This document shows positions 15,001 through 26,531 of a DNA stretch of 64,000 nt, piece after piece. A model generated the notes under the pieces. That model saw only the letters and a list, made by a program, of their open reading frames with translations. It did no database searches and had not been told where the DNA came from. Origin of the DNA: Wuchereria bancrofti (lineage: Eukaryota; Nematoda; Chromadorea; Rhabditida; Onchocercidae). The translations under genes were made by a program, and so were the position numbers. Where the stretch lies: assembly GCA_005281725.1 (NCBI GenBank), contig SSBO01000001.1, positions 1,038,399 to 1,102,398 on the forward strand. The letters run 5' to 3'. Within the stretch, counting starts at the first letter, position 1. Each line of letters begins with the position of its first letter.

Positions 15001-18000
15001 CTTTCTTTGAAAGAGAAAGAGAGGCAATTATTTGAATAAAATTATCAAAATTTTAGGCCTGAGACATCTTCATTTTTTCAATTTTTGTCAACTTATTCTT
15101 TTTTTTTTTTGCTTTGCTTTGTATAAGTATTATTCCGTTGCTCTTCAGTTTACTTGAGATTCCATTTAACGAATAAATAAATAAAATGGGAAAATGTAAA
15201 ATTTCTGGAAAAAATTTTGATTTCTTCAACTTTTATATTTTCTGTTTTTTTTTTTTCGCAGCTTATTTAAAGCTAAATTATTTGTTAGAGTTAAATTATT
15301 TCATAATGCGCAAAAATTTTTAGATTGGAATTGCAACTTTAATCGCAATTATTAAGAGTGCAATTGATATTTTACCTTTCGTATCGCTGATTTTGAGAAT
15401 ATTAGTTTCGAAATTCATAAAATCTTTAGTATTATTTCAAACAGTCTAGTATAAAATTTAAAGATAAATTTTTAAATTTAGTGGAACTATAAAATTGGCA
15501 CCGACATAAATGCTTGAAAGATTTAAAATATTTTTTAAATGTTGAAATAATTTTTAAATATTAAATAATCCTTTTATCTTTTACCACTTATCAATTTTAA
15601 TCTGTAATTTAATTAATTCAATGAAAATATCAAGATTTGTTAGCTAGTAATTTACTGAAATTTCACTTTAATATAATTTTTCTTTATCTTACGCAAGATG
15701 CTGCATTATTTTTTAATGAAAAGTATTGAAAGGGAATTTGGTAAGTGTAACAGAAATAAACTAATTAATTAATATACTAATCAATAGCGTGCATTAATGT
15801 TTGATTGTTTGGAAAAATTTTCATTAACGTTTACTTGTAACTTAAATTTTTCTGTTGATTTAATGAAATTTAATCTGATTTAATTGGATGATAAATGTAA
15901 TTGATTTGATTTCATGTTATTTAAAAAATATTTTTCTAAATTCATATGTGCTAAGTTATCCTAAATTCACGTTATAAATATAACAAGAAGTTTCATTAAG
16001 CGTTTTAAGTCAATATTTTGAATTGTTAATTTTTTGAATAGTAATCGAAAGATAAGAATTCAAATTAGACATTTTAGTTTCTAAATAATAAACCTTAACT
16101 ATAATAATTTACAATAACTCTCAGAAAATTCTGTCTTAATTTTGAGAACATTGCTAATTACTATTAGCAGCGATTATTATCCATAAATAGTATTTACTAG
16201 TAATTTGCAAACTAATTAAAAGATAATTATGTAAATAATTACTTACTCCGTTTTTCAAGCATCAAAAGTCTTTGATGGATCAAATTTTAGCTTTTTTAAT
16301 CATGATCACTATAAAATTGTAAATAACTTAACAAGATTTTTTTGTCCAAAAATAAAAAAAAAACTTATGATGTCTTAAAAAAAAAACTTACTGGACCAGC
16401 CAAATCCATTTCCTGAGGCTTTAAAAAATGCAGCTGATAGTCTGCGCACTGCAAAAGAAAAAAAATTAAAAACAATAAACATAAATATATTGAATTGGCG
16501 CATTCTGAAAAGAAAGCATTACCTGAACTTAAGTGAATTTTTTTAATGTTTTTGTAAATTAATTGCTGGAAAAGTTAAATAAGTGAAAGTTAAGTTAAAT
16601 AATTAGTATAAGTATAAATGTAAGCTTAATTCAGCGTTATCAATGATATAAATGATAACAATAATGATAATAATTATAATAATAATTGTATATCGAAAAT
16701 TAGAATGGCTTCAATCCATATAAACCACATGTAGCTTTTATGGTTATAACTTTAATTAAGTCATTTGCTAATTTATTCAAAAACTGACTGATGAATAATT
16801 CAAAAAAAGGTGGATTTATTTTTGAAAAATAATTTGAGATGCAACAAATTCTCTCATTTTTCAACTTTCTTTTTCCGAATATTTTCAGTTCTATCGGATT
16901 TCATATGCACTTCATAATGATTTAACAGAATATTTGAACTTCATAATAATTTAACAGAATATTTTGAATTTAATGAGATTTTCATTTTTTAAAAAAAAAT
17001 ATGCATTCTTTAGCCTTTTTTCATTTCTCTTAAAAATCGAGGAATTTTAGAACAAAAAATAGACCAAATTTTTCTGGATAATCTATTTACATATTTGGGA
17101 AAATTATGTATTTCGGAAAATCTGGATTATATATTTTGATTTTTTTATAAAATTTAAATGTCTGAAAATTCCTTCACTAACATATGAAAATCAAATTTTG
17201 AATCTAATAAGATTTTCATTTTTAAGAGAAAAATTATGCATTCTTTAGCTTTTTTTCATTTCTCTTAAAAATCAAAGAATGAAATTATTAGAAAATTAAT
17301 TTTTTATGCATTCGAAAGTTTTTGCAAAATTTCCATTTTTGTATCAGTTTCTAATAAAATTGAGTAAAAAATTTCTCTCTTTTTTCTCTTAGAATTTACA
17401 AAATTTAGCAAAACTTTTCGAAATAATCATTTTTTTCTAACTAATTAACTAATAATTATTTATTAATCATAAAATCTAAAACATTATTCATTTGGATAAA
17501 AATACAACTACTGCTTTTATTTTTTTTTTAATGTATTTTATTGAAATTCTATTTTAGCATATATAAAATAATTGTATACACTTTTTTTTTATTAAATCTG
17601 GTCTTTTTGTAATAGCTTTAGAAAAAGAAATATTTTAGGCATATTCATTTCATTTTGTCCTAACAATTTCATTGTTATTTTTTGCAGTGCAAAAATAAGA
17701 GATAAAAGCATTTTCAATATTTCATAAAAAATTATAAATGAAAATATCAATATTGAATATATTAGTTTTGATAAATTTTCAAATTTATTAACTTCTTTTT
17801 TTTTTAATTTACATCATTTTATCATAAAATTTTATCATTTAGATTGGCAAAAGGAATTATTATCAGAATTGTAGTTGTGAATTTGTATTGCTTATTATTA
17901 TTTATAGTTGGCATATAGTTTGATTGCGAAGAAATAAAAATGTGTCATTCATGTTTAATTAATGAAACGAAAGATGTTAATGAGCATAAATTCAAAATTT

Positions 18001-18995
18001 TTTATTTCCAGAAGAATCTAGAAGAATTGTTTTTTATCGATTTTTTTGGAAACAAATTCTTTGCAAAATTTTTTAAAAGCACTTTTTAAAAATTTAGTCC
18101 TTAACAAATTAGTTTTTTTTTAAATTTCTTATTTGAAATTGGAATTCCATTTTCTTCTAAAACTATTTTGCAAAAAAAAAAACAAATTTTAAACGTTGAC
18201 AAAATTTTCGATTTAATTTAAGCAATAAAAATTTTCACATTTAAACAATAGAAAAAAGAGAAGTAATTTGTTAAAATATTTATTTTTAAAAGTAAAAATT
18301 CCAATACATTGCAAATTTTGAAATTTCCTTTTTCTTGGAGTTTTAAAATTTAGAACTTATAAATAAGACAAAATAAATTTTATTCTTGCAAATTATTCAT
18401 TTTTTAAAAGTTGTTGGATTGGAAATTTTTAGTAGAAAAAAAAGAGTTAATTAATTTAAGGAAAAAATAAAACAATAGAAAGGAAGACAAAAAGAAAGGG
18501 AAAAACTTTTATATAATAATAAAAATTAGCAATTAAAAAAAAAAAAAAACAAACAAAAAACTTACATCGTTGTTTATTATCATTATTAGATACGGGATGA
18601 TAAGTTGTTGGGTTAGAAATTTTTGAATGCATTTGCAAATGATTTCGTGAAGTGATTGGAAAAGTAGATGAATTAATATAATTAGCATCGGGCGCTAATA
18701 ACAAATTATTTATATTATTCAAATTTTGATCAGTATTATCATGATTACATAATTTACATGGACAGCAATAATAGCAGCAACAAAATAAACGAGTTAGAAA
18801 GAATAATGGTTGTTGTTGATGATGATGATGATGATGATGATTTATCGTTTGTAGCTTTGTTGCTGAATTAGCTGAATTGTTTGTTACATTTGCGCTTAAC
18901 ATTTCCGCATTAGCTATGTCAAATTCTTCTCGTTCCAGTAATAAATTTTTATTTTTTTCAATATTTTGAATTATATTACTTCGACCAATTATCAT
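56..18995 (-). CDS. rbf-1: Rabphilin (Rab3/Rab27 effector), N-terminal part; 3' end outside window
   Basis: Rabphilins bind GTP-Rab3/Rab27 on synaptic and dense-core vesicles through a helix-zinc finger-helix module and bind membranes and SNAREs through C-terminal C2 domains (family knowledge). Exons seen, in transcript order: 18566-18995, 16392-16448, 2375-2456, 1577-1717, 1227-1362, 737-832, 56-243; phases match at every junction. The encoded 376 residues contain a WVCPSDRHLRLR segment, a helix with GITDSEKKHIIDVLARAEER, then four Cys pairs (CYLC, CSQC, CQKNC, CKIC) and the Rab-binding motif SGAWFYKE. The first exon is novel in look: a His7-Gln3 run and a Cys-rich cluster (RLFCCCYYCCPCKLC). 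I place the start at 18995, because TTTTAG lies one base upstream and looks like a spliced-leader acceptor; an ATG at 19037 is also in frame. Both C2 domains must lie left of position 1. Identity is confident from exon 3 on; the assignment of the two 5' exons rests on phase alone. Confidence 0.85.
3260..3594. repeat. Exact 167-bp direct duplication around a single N
   Basis: Positions 3260-3426 and 3428-3594 read identically, and the one base between them (3427) is N, the only ambiguous base I saw in the window. Two perfect copies joined by one N is the usual look of two contig ends that overlap but were scaffolded with a minimal gap, so the duplication is probably an assembly artefact in the rabphilin intron rather than biology. 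Confidence 0.9.
6511..7177. repeat. Pair of diverged direct repeats in the rabphilin intron
   Basis: About 6511-6612 and 7081-7177 align over roughly 100 bp. Both contain a CCAACAAAGAA start, a TTCGAAATGTTTTCT core and an end near CACTA, with scattered differences. A weaker second pair (about 7284-7411 and 7637-7735, both starting AGACTT and sharing a TTTTTGCTATTTTTA core) follows. They may be old local duplications or remnants of one dispersed element. Confidence 0.6.
8677..8692. repeat. Perfect 16-bp palindrome
   Basis: GCAGAAGTACTTCTGC equals its own reverse complement. It sits in the least AT-rich stretch of the long rabphilin intron, shortly after two copies of AGGCCTA at about 8622 and 8644. 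It may be a dimeric transcription-factor site or chance; nothing else supports a function. Confidence 0.6.
14262..14425. repeat. Tandem repeat, four copies of a 41-bp unit
   Basis: Four consecutive copies start at 14262, 14303, 14344 and 14385. The unit begins TTTAATTAGAGATAAAC and ends TATTATGAA; copies differ at only one or two bases each, so the array is young. It lies inside the long rabphilin intron. Confidence 0.92.
16910..17275. repeat. Local duplications in intron: 29-bp tandem pair and an 80-bp direct repeat
   Basis: A 29/30-bp unit beginning CTTCATAAT is tandemly doubled (16910-16938 and 16939-16968). A longer unit of about 80 bp at 16962-17042 recurs at 17196-17275; both share TATGCATTCTTTAGC and CATTTCTCTTAAAAATC. 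This is noncoding intron DNA with segmental micro-duplication. Confidence 0.75.
18566..18995 (-). CDS. rbf-1: 5' exon of the rabphilin gene: low-complexity leader with Cys cluster
   Basis: An open stretch of 143 codons plus one base ends at a clean GTAAG donor (18561-18565). Its composition is less AT-rich than the flanks and it has few stops, as expected of coding DNA. In order it encodes a basic/charged start, an Asn/Ser/Ala stretch, seven His (CAT repeats on the minus strand) and three Gln, a hydrophobic-Cys cluster with nine Cys in 15 residues, and an Asn/Thr/Pro-rich tail. Cys clusters of this kind are palmitoylated in other proteins (for example cysteine-string protein and RGSZ proteins), so membrane anchoring is possible, but this is inference. 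The donor leaves phase 1, which fits the next exon at 16392-16448. It could instead belong to a separate small gene. Confidence 0.55.
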
Positions 18996-21095
18996 CCTAA
19001 AATATGTATTTTTCTTTTTTCGTTTTATTTTTTGCATAAGTTATTTTATTTTATAGTATTTAATTTAATAGCAATTAAACAAATTAGCTTTTTTTCTTTT
19101 TTGTTACACATTCTACTTTTACATTTGTGTTAAAATTTTACATTCTCTTTTTGTTTTTATTTTATTATTTTTTAAAAAATTTTTTTCACACAAATAAAAA
19201 TTTATAGTTAGAGAAAATTTTTTTTAATTTTTAAATTTAATAAATTTAAAAAAATTTAAATTTAAATAAATGAAAACTAGAGCAATTGTAAAGGAAAAAA
19301 AATTTTTTTCTCCTTCTTTTTTTGGTTAGCCGTCGCTTTTACTGGAAATATGTGAGACGAATAATACTTTCATCGATTATAGTTAATCCATAATCTTAAT
19401 TAATTCTTACTTTCTTAATTTTTTTTCCTTCCATTTCTGCTTATTTTTTTGTTATTACATCTGCTTATAAGCTTTTCTCCTCTTTATTTAATAATTTTTT
19501 TCTGGATAAACTGTTGCATTTTTCATTTAAATTTAATTATTAACTGAACAAATTCAAATATGACATTAACAATAATAATTATAGCTGGAATAATATGAAA
19601 ATTTTATTTTAACTTTTCACTAATTAATCAATTTTTACAGAATTTTTTTTGCAAATGAATTAGTTAACAATTTTATTCCGAAATTAAATCTTGCAAATGA
19701 ATTAATTGTTAATTATTTCATTTTGCAATATCATACACTCTAAAAGTATTAAATTAATATAACTAATAACAAAAAGTTGTGTGAAAATTTGAAAATGCAA
19801 CAATTAATTAATGAATTGAATCAATTGATTTCACGTAGTTTACTATAACTAAAATTCACTGTAGTTTATTTATTTATTTTTTCTCAATCATAGATGAAAG
19901 TGTTTTTGAAAATTACGAAATTCATTTTATACAAAATGAACTTACAGAATAAAATTTCATTCACATAATCGTTTCTTTTTTTTTTGTTGTTCTCAATCAA
20001 ATATTATAGAAATTTTTGAAGAAAATAAAAAATAGTTATTTTAGATATTTATACAACTATTTTATATCTTAAATAGCTATTTTAAATATTTGTAAAGAAT
20101 CATTAGCTGATCAATATGATAATCTATTTATAAGCAACATTTTCATTTGTTATTCGTTAATATTCGTTAATATGTTAATCGATTAATCAAAGACAAAATT
20201 TAAAAAAACAATAAATAATAACAAATTAATCAAATACTATAATAAATCTATTACAATTTTTACAAGTGAAATAAATCAATTGTGCTATTATATCTTTTGA
20301 AATTTACCAATGTTAAAAACAAAAATAAATATTGCAAATGTCTGAAATGATAAATATAGGAATTAGAAAAAGAAAGATTATTTTAAAATGAAAAGAAAAA
20401 AATCAAATTAAATGAAATAAACAAAGAGCAATAATACTAACAAAGATACTTTTCTTTTTCTTATTTATTTTTTTAAAGATATAAACCCAATAATATAATA
20501 AGAATTAGTTATGATGATATCAATATACTTATGAATTAATTAGAACTAATTTAACTTTTGAATTTAGCTTTTGGATGTAATACCTTAAAATTATCTTAAG
20601 CATTAGTTCATCTTTTTCATTATCATTTTTTACTCTTGGCTTTAACACTGATAATATTTATTTCTTTTTCAATTTGATTTTAAAAATCAATGAGTAAAAC
20701 TAATGCAATATTCTAGAAATTACATACAGTTTGTTCCAGATCATTTCAAATAATCGAAATATTTTGTTTTTATTTATTTATATATCCTAAATTCGATCTA
20801 GAATTTAATTTGTTAATAGAAAGTCTGGAAATTTTTGGGTTTTAAAATAAATCAAACTACAGCAATTCTTATTTAATTATAAGCCAAGTGGGAAGAAAAA
20901 GTATGAAAAATGAAAATAGAAAAATTGTAAAATAAATAGATGACATGAAGTGATGATTAATTAATCATTCCACTTTACCTAATTGAACTTTATTTTAAAT
21001 TTTAACATTTCTTCCTTTAATACTAAAAAAGAGGGAATGAGAAATTATGAATTGATTGAATAACAAACAATAACCTTCACTATTACTGCTTTTTA

Positions 21096-21137
21096 CTATT
21101 ATTATTATTACTATTATTATTATCATTATTATTATTA

Positions 21138-21182
<45 letters not shown>

Positions 21183-21196
21183 TACTACTATTATTA
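21096..21196. repeat. ATT trinucleotide microsatellite
   Basis: About 100 bp of nearly pure ATT repeats with a few interruptions. On the minus strand it produces a spurious poly-Ile open frame. Confidence 0.95.
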
Positions 21197-21720
21197 CCAA
21201 TAGTAATAGTAATTTTAATGATCAAAACTTTTGTCAAATAAGGAACGATTAATTATGACTAATTTGTAAAGCGCTAATTTATGAAATAGTATAAATCAGT
21301 TTGAGTAAATTAAATATGTCAATGTTTTGAGTCTTTTGATTTAATCGATCTAATATTAATTAATTCAGAAAAACAAATTTACAAATAAAAAATTATAAAT
21401 TGTTAAAATATTAAAAAAATTAAGAATGATCAAATGATATGATATTATCATATAATGTCTATTTATAATATTATTCGCTATAAACATATCATTATTGCTA
21501 TACATAAAGATTAAAAATGTGAAAATTTTTGAATGATACAAATATAATATTAACAATTAAACATCAGAAAAACAATTTAAATATTACAGAAAAAATGAAT
21601 AATAATAAATTTGTCGTATGAATACATTGAAATTGAATGTATTTGAGTGATAAAAAAAAAGGTAACAATGAAAATAAATTTGAGCAAAAATTTTTTTTAA
21701 AAAAAAAATAGAAAATGACG

Positions 21721-21768
21721 TGTAATATGTTGACAATATTTATATGTATAAGTTGTCAACATATTGCA
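21721..21768. repeat. Inverted repeat, 13-bp perfect arms, extended to 16 bp with one G-T pair
   Basis: Arms AATATGTTGACAA (21724-21736) and TTGTCAACATATT (21753-21765) are perfectly complementary, with a 16-nt loop. Three more pairs (one wobble) extend the stem outward. It lies in the spacer upstream of rabphilin. It could be a regulatory hairpin or a degenerate element terminus; the stem is shorter than a typical microRNA precursor. Confidence 0.6.
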
Positions 21769-24700
21769 GCATTTACATTTTGCATAGGCGTTACCAATTT
21801 CATAATGAATAAGCATTTTGCTTTTACCTTTTATTGTTTTCATTGACAACCATATAAATGAATTCGACTTCATGATTAATTGTCATAGCACACTCACTCA
21901 CATACTATGAATTAGTAATGATAGAAAAAAAAAATATTGATATTATTGATATTATTATAAAAAAAAAATTATAAAAAAAAATATTGATATTATTATCAAT
22001 GAAATAGTAGAAGTTTATTGGCATTACTAATATTGATGTTTTATTAATTATCGTTTTCTTATCATTTCTTTTTTTCTCATGCTTAATAAGCTATCACAAA
22101 TTGTTTTCTTAAAAAGTAAATAAATTCAATCGTTTCAAAAAAATTTCTTTTTTTTCCATTCTTTTACATACCTTGCAAAATTTTAGCAAAAATTTTGGTA
22201 TTAGAAATTATTTTGAAAATGAGGGAGAGAGATAGAGAGAGAGAAAAAAAATAAGAGAGAGAGGGAAAAAAAAAAGCGAATTATCTTTTAGAACAAAATT
22301 TTTCGAAAACTTCTAATAAATATTTGTTAGAGGCGTTACTTTTAAGGATACATTAATTTTATTTTCAAGCAGCAAAACAATAATATCCATTTAGTCGATA
22401 AAAAAAAAAAAGAAAAGAAAAGAAAGAAGAAAAAATTTGAATTTTTTCTTTCTTTCATTTATGCTGTAAGAAATTAATGAAAAATAGGAAGAAAATATGG
22501 TAATTAATTTAATCGGTTCAACCAGAAATGAACAATGGTTGGATAGCTCGTTAATTAAATAGGTATATGATTAAATTGAAAAATATAAAATGCATCAATT
22601 TCATAAGCAAAATGTTATCAATCATTTAAAGAAAAATGAATATGTTTTATTACTGTAACTTAATTAATTATCTAATATTATATGGAATATATTCTTTAAT
22701 GCAATATTGCTGCATAAAATCTTTAAATTATGCGACATTTATAATAGCATTTAAATTCAAAAAAAACTGAAAGAAATTGAAAAATGTTATTATAATATTA
22801 TTCGTTTGTTATCCTTTTTTTTTGTTACCATATTTTATTACTGCAACTCAATTAACTATCTAAAATTTTATCATTAAATATTATGAGAAATATATTTATT
22901 AATGCAATACACTGTTGTATGAAATTAATAACTTAATAAGCATATAATAATCAATAAATGTATTTCTTTTTTTTTCTTGTTTTGCTTTTACTTACTTATA
23001 GGCTCTATTAACTGCTTATTGTCTATTTTTGTTGAAAAGATTAAAATGAATGCTATGTTTTTCGCCTACTTTTCTTTTTCTAATTTCTTTCTGAAGGAAA
23101 AAAAGAGAGGAAAAAAAAAAGAAAGAAAGAACGAATTTGAATTTTTTTTTTATCAGCTAAATGGGTATTATTGTTTTGCTGTTTTAAAAGGAAATTAATG
23201 TATTCTTAAAAATAGCTTCTCCAACAAATATTCATTAAAAGTTGTAAATTTTTCCCAAAAGATAATTCTTTATTTTTTTTTCTCTCTCTCAGTCTTAGAA
23301 TAATTTGCAAAGCTAAAAATTTTGCTGAAATTCTGAATGATATATTTATATATATAAAAGAGTGAAAATTTTTGAAATAATTGGATTTGTTTATTTTTGA
23401 AAAATCAATCTTTAATTTATTAAGCTAAGAAAATGATGCTGAAAAAAAAAAAACTGTAATGAATTTCTAAACTTTATACCACTCTTACATTATTAATTAT
23501 TACATTCAATTAATATTTTAATTTTCTCTCATAGAAATTTAATTATGTCAATAGTAATTTGAAATATGATATGAACGAATTATAAAAAAATTAAAAAAGA
23601 AAAAAAAACTTCCATTAGTTTAACGTATTTGACAAGAAGTAAAGAAGTCAAAAAATGACCTAATGCTGAAAAAAATTAATTAATAAATTGTTAATCAAAA
23701 ATTATTGTGAATTAAGAATGAGTCAAAATGCAATTAATTGATTTAGTTTTTTTCATAATTTCATTAATTTGTTAAATATTACAGAGATTTCTGCTAACTT
23801 TAAACATAAATTATTAAATATAAGTTATGCAAAAAAAAAGGTTTTGCAAAAATCAATCAAAGAAATCGATTGGAAATATATTTTATTAAATTTTTTTATT
23901 ATTTCTTACATATTTTTATATATATAATATTTTATTAAATTTCGCTTACATATTATTATTATTTAATAAAATTTATTTAATCATTTTGCATAAAATTACT
24001 TTAATTCTATGCAATGAAACATATAACTATTTAATACATTTGAAAATAAATATGTAAACGTAAAATAATTTTATAAAAAATATTAAATATTATACTATTG
24101 CACAACAAGTTGTATAAAATACTTGAAGCATAGTAAGTAATAAATAATGAAATTTATTACGATAAATTAAATTAATTAATTAGTTTTGTGAAATAGTTTA
24201 TTTTAGCACAGTTGTCATGATGCTTAATTTTGAAGCTCAAAATTTTCCCTGTTTAAAATAGTAAAAACAAAAACAAAAATTATATTAGTAAATGTTTAAT
24301 TAAAATTTTTTATATTTTAGATAATAATATGTGTATATATGCTCTTTGAATATATGTTCATCCTTGAATTTTCAATTTACTAAAAATTTTTTTTCTTCCT
24401 AATCTTAAAGCCTTAAAAAAAATAAAATAAAATTTAATATTAATTGAAATGAATATAATCACCAAATTGTTGACATTTGTTTACATTAGAAAATGAACAT
24501 CCATTTTATACTTAAGAAAAACAATACTTATCAGCATAAACCATACATTTTTGACTTCATTAAATTTTCTAATCCTAATTTTTTTTTTTTGTAAACAATC
24601 CGTCAAAATTGCAGAAATGATTCATTTCGATGTAAAATAACAAACAGTAATAACAATAAGAAATGACTGAATTTAGCAAAAGTTTTAATATGGTTTAATT

Positions 24701-26531
24701 TAAAAGTGTGAAATGAACAGCAACCACTATTAATCAAAAGAATTATTACTTTAGTTAACAAAAAAAAAAAAAAATTGAAAAGTAATTGGGAAATGTTATA
24801 CTTATTTTATGCATTTTATTTGAATTTTTATGAAATTTTTTATTCCATTAATATTACAAATTTGCAGGTGTTCAAATAAACGTAATGTAATTTTAGAGTT
24901 ACAAATTAACTGAAACACAAATTATAGAAATGCATTCAGTTTGATGCGAAACTTATTATTTTGTATTAAATTTTGCTATTATTATTATTATAACGATTAA
25001 TATTTCAGGTTAATGTATCATTAACAAATGTAATGTAATACTTAGCATACTTTATGTGGTAAAAAGTAGCTAATTAATTAGCAAATAATCAGCTACTTTT
25101 TGAGATAAAATATTTTTGGCTAATATATTATTGCTAAAAATTTGACAGGAATGAAACAAATATCGTTTTGAGGTCAAATGTTTAGTTAAAATGAAAAAGA
25201 TTTATCAATCAATCAAATAATCAATCCTATGATTGATCAATAAAGATTATTACGTGATAGAATGTTACTGATTCCATTTTACGTTTTTTGTAAGAAATTA
25301 TGAAAAATGAAGATTCACAAATTCATATATTAATGGACAACTCTACTTTTTTTTTCTAACATCCAAATTTTGCAATATTTATTGGCATGTAAGTATGGTA
25401 GAAACGATGAGTAATTCATAAGTTTTGATAATTAAGCGATTAAAATTTAATTACACAAAAATGTCGCATATGTTGTTACTAGCCATTTAAAATTTTTGAT
25501 ACATATTTGTAATGTTACATATATTTGCATTAAAAGCTTTCCCTTAAGTTTAGAATTAATCTCTCATAAAAATTTCATATTTGATAAAAGTGAGTGTGTT
25601 TAAATGCTGTAAAGTTATAGCAGAACATAAAATGCTATTAGATATTTCATATACAAATGATTTCTGACTATTATCAAGATGCTTCAGAGTTACAAGTAAC
25701 CAGGTCATAGGTTATACTTTAATTTCATCACAGGAACAATAAAATTGAATAAAATTATGAGAATTAATCGATCAAATTACTTTTAATAATGATTTTATAA
25801 AATTCTCAATTTTCACTTGCATCCTATTTAGATTTTTATCCTTTCAGCAATTTTTTCTCTTCTTATCCACTTCTCATTTTATTATCTTCTCATTTCCATT
25901 TCCTCACATCAAATGCTAAATGTTGTTTCAGCTTACTGCTCATTAATTAAATTCTCGTAAATGTTATCTATGCAAAAATAATGCCAAAATAAGAATTCCT
26001 ATATTTTTATAAATATTCATTAAGAAATATATTTAACAACCATAAAAAAAAGCATTTGCACTTGGATGAATAGATTTATTAAAAGCAAAGTGAATTTAAT
26101 GCAATACGAATGTTCTCAAAGTTAAAATTAAAGATATAATCAAAAAATTTACACACAACTATAAAGCAAAAAATAATTTTTAAAACTTATCATTTGAATA
26201 ACTTATCATCTGAAAGCTGATACTATCTTTTTCTAAAACAGATAATTTTAGAATAGAACTTTCACATACAATCTCATGGAAGATCAAACGGCAAATTGCA
26301 ATTTCACTTTGAGATCTCAACACTGGCACTATAATTTTTCATCAATTGTAAAATGCTTAAAAACAGCAAAAAGAATAAAAAACAAGAGAAACGAAAAAAA
26401 AAACTGTGGAATATGGAATATTTTTAAATGATAAAAGAGAAGTTAATCATAACTGTTAGTTTCGAATCATGTACAATAACTATTGAATAACAAAACAAAA
26501 CAGTAAGCTAAACCGAAGAATAGAAAACAAA

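Larger units (their letters stand above)
2457..16391 (-). other. Very long AT-rich intron of the rabphilin gene (about 13.9 kb)
   Basis: This lies between the exon at 16392-16448 and the exon at 2375-2456. It ends in a usable acceptor (TTTGTAG). No coding exon, RNA gene or intact mobile element was recognised on either strand. The sequence is dominated by A/T runs and degenerate ATT/AAT microsatellites (about 2616-2757 and 5971-6060), with pyrimidine and purine tracts (4468-4483 AG repeat; 5769-5833 CT-rich) and TG repeats (8929-8950; 13817-13855). The only compositionally different part is about 8400-8720, which is less AT-rich and holds a perfect palindrome. Confidence 0.7.
18997..26531. 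other. Gene-free AT-rich spacer, 7.5 kb
   Basis: This lies between the 5' end of the rabphilin gene and the 3' end of WDR37 and should hold the rabphilin promoter near its left side. I found no exon series, RNA gene or transposon coding sequence. It contains an ATT microsatellite (21096-21196), purine tracts (22221-22276), many A/T runs and a strong hairpin at 21721-21768. The short open frames here are low-complexity (Ile/Phe/Asn-rich) and not convincing. Confidence 0.7.

Noticed and set aside
16392..16448. Alternative start (MDLAGP) for rabphilin in the second exon
   Set aside because: In that frame the exon ends in phase 0, and the available acceptors at 2456 or nearby then give a stop or the wrong frame; the phase-1 reading from the upstream exon fits. 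Kept only as a possibility if another acceptor is used.
18566..18995. RGS-family protein of the RGSZ type
   Set aside because: The Cys cluster is similar in style, but no RGS domain exon follows anywhere downstream on the minus strand; the downstream exons are rabphilin.
20995..21237. Minus-strand open frame rich in Ile
   Set aside because: It is the translation of the ATT microsatellite; no domain, splice context or composition change.
22977..23198. Plus-strand 73-aa frame
   Set aside because: Phe/Lys-rich low-complexity sequence over purine and T tracts; no evidence of coding.
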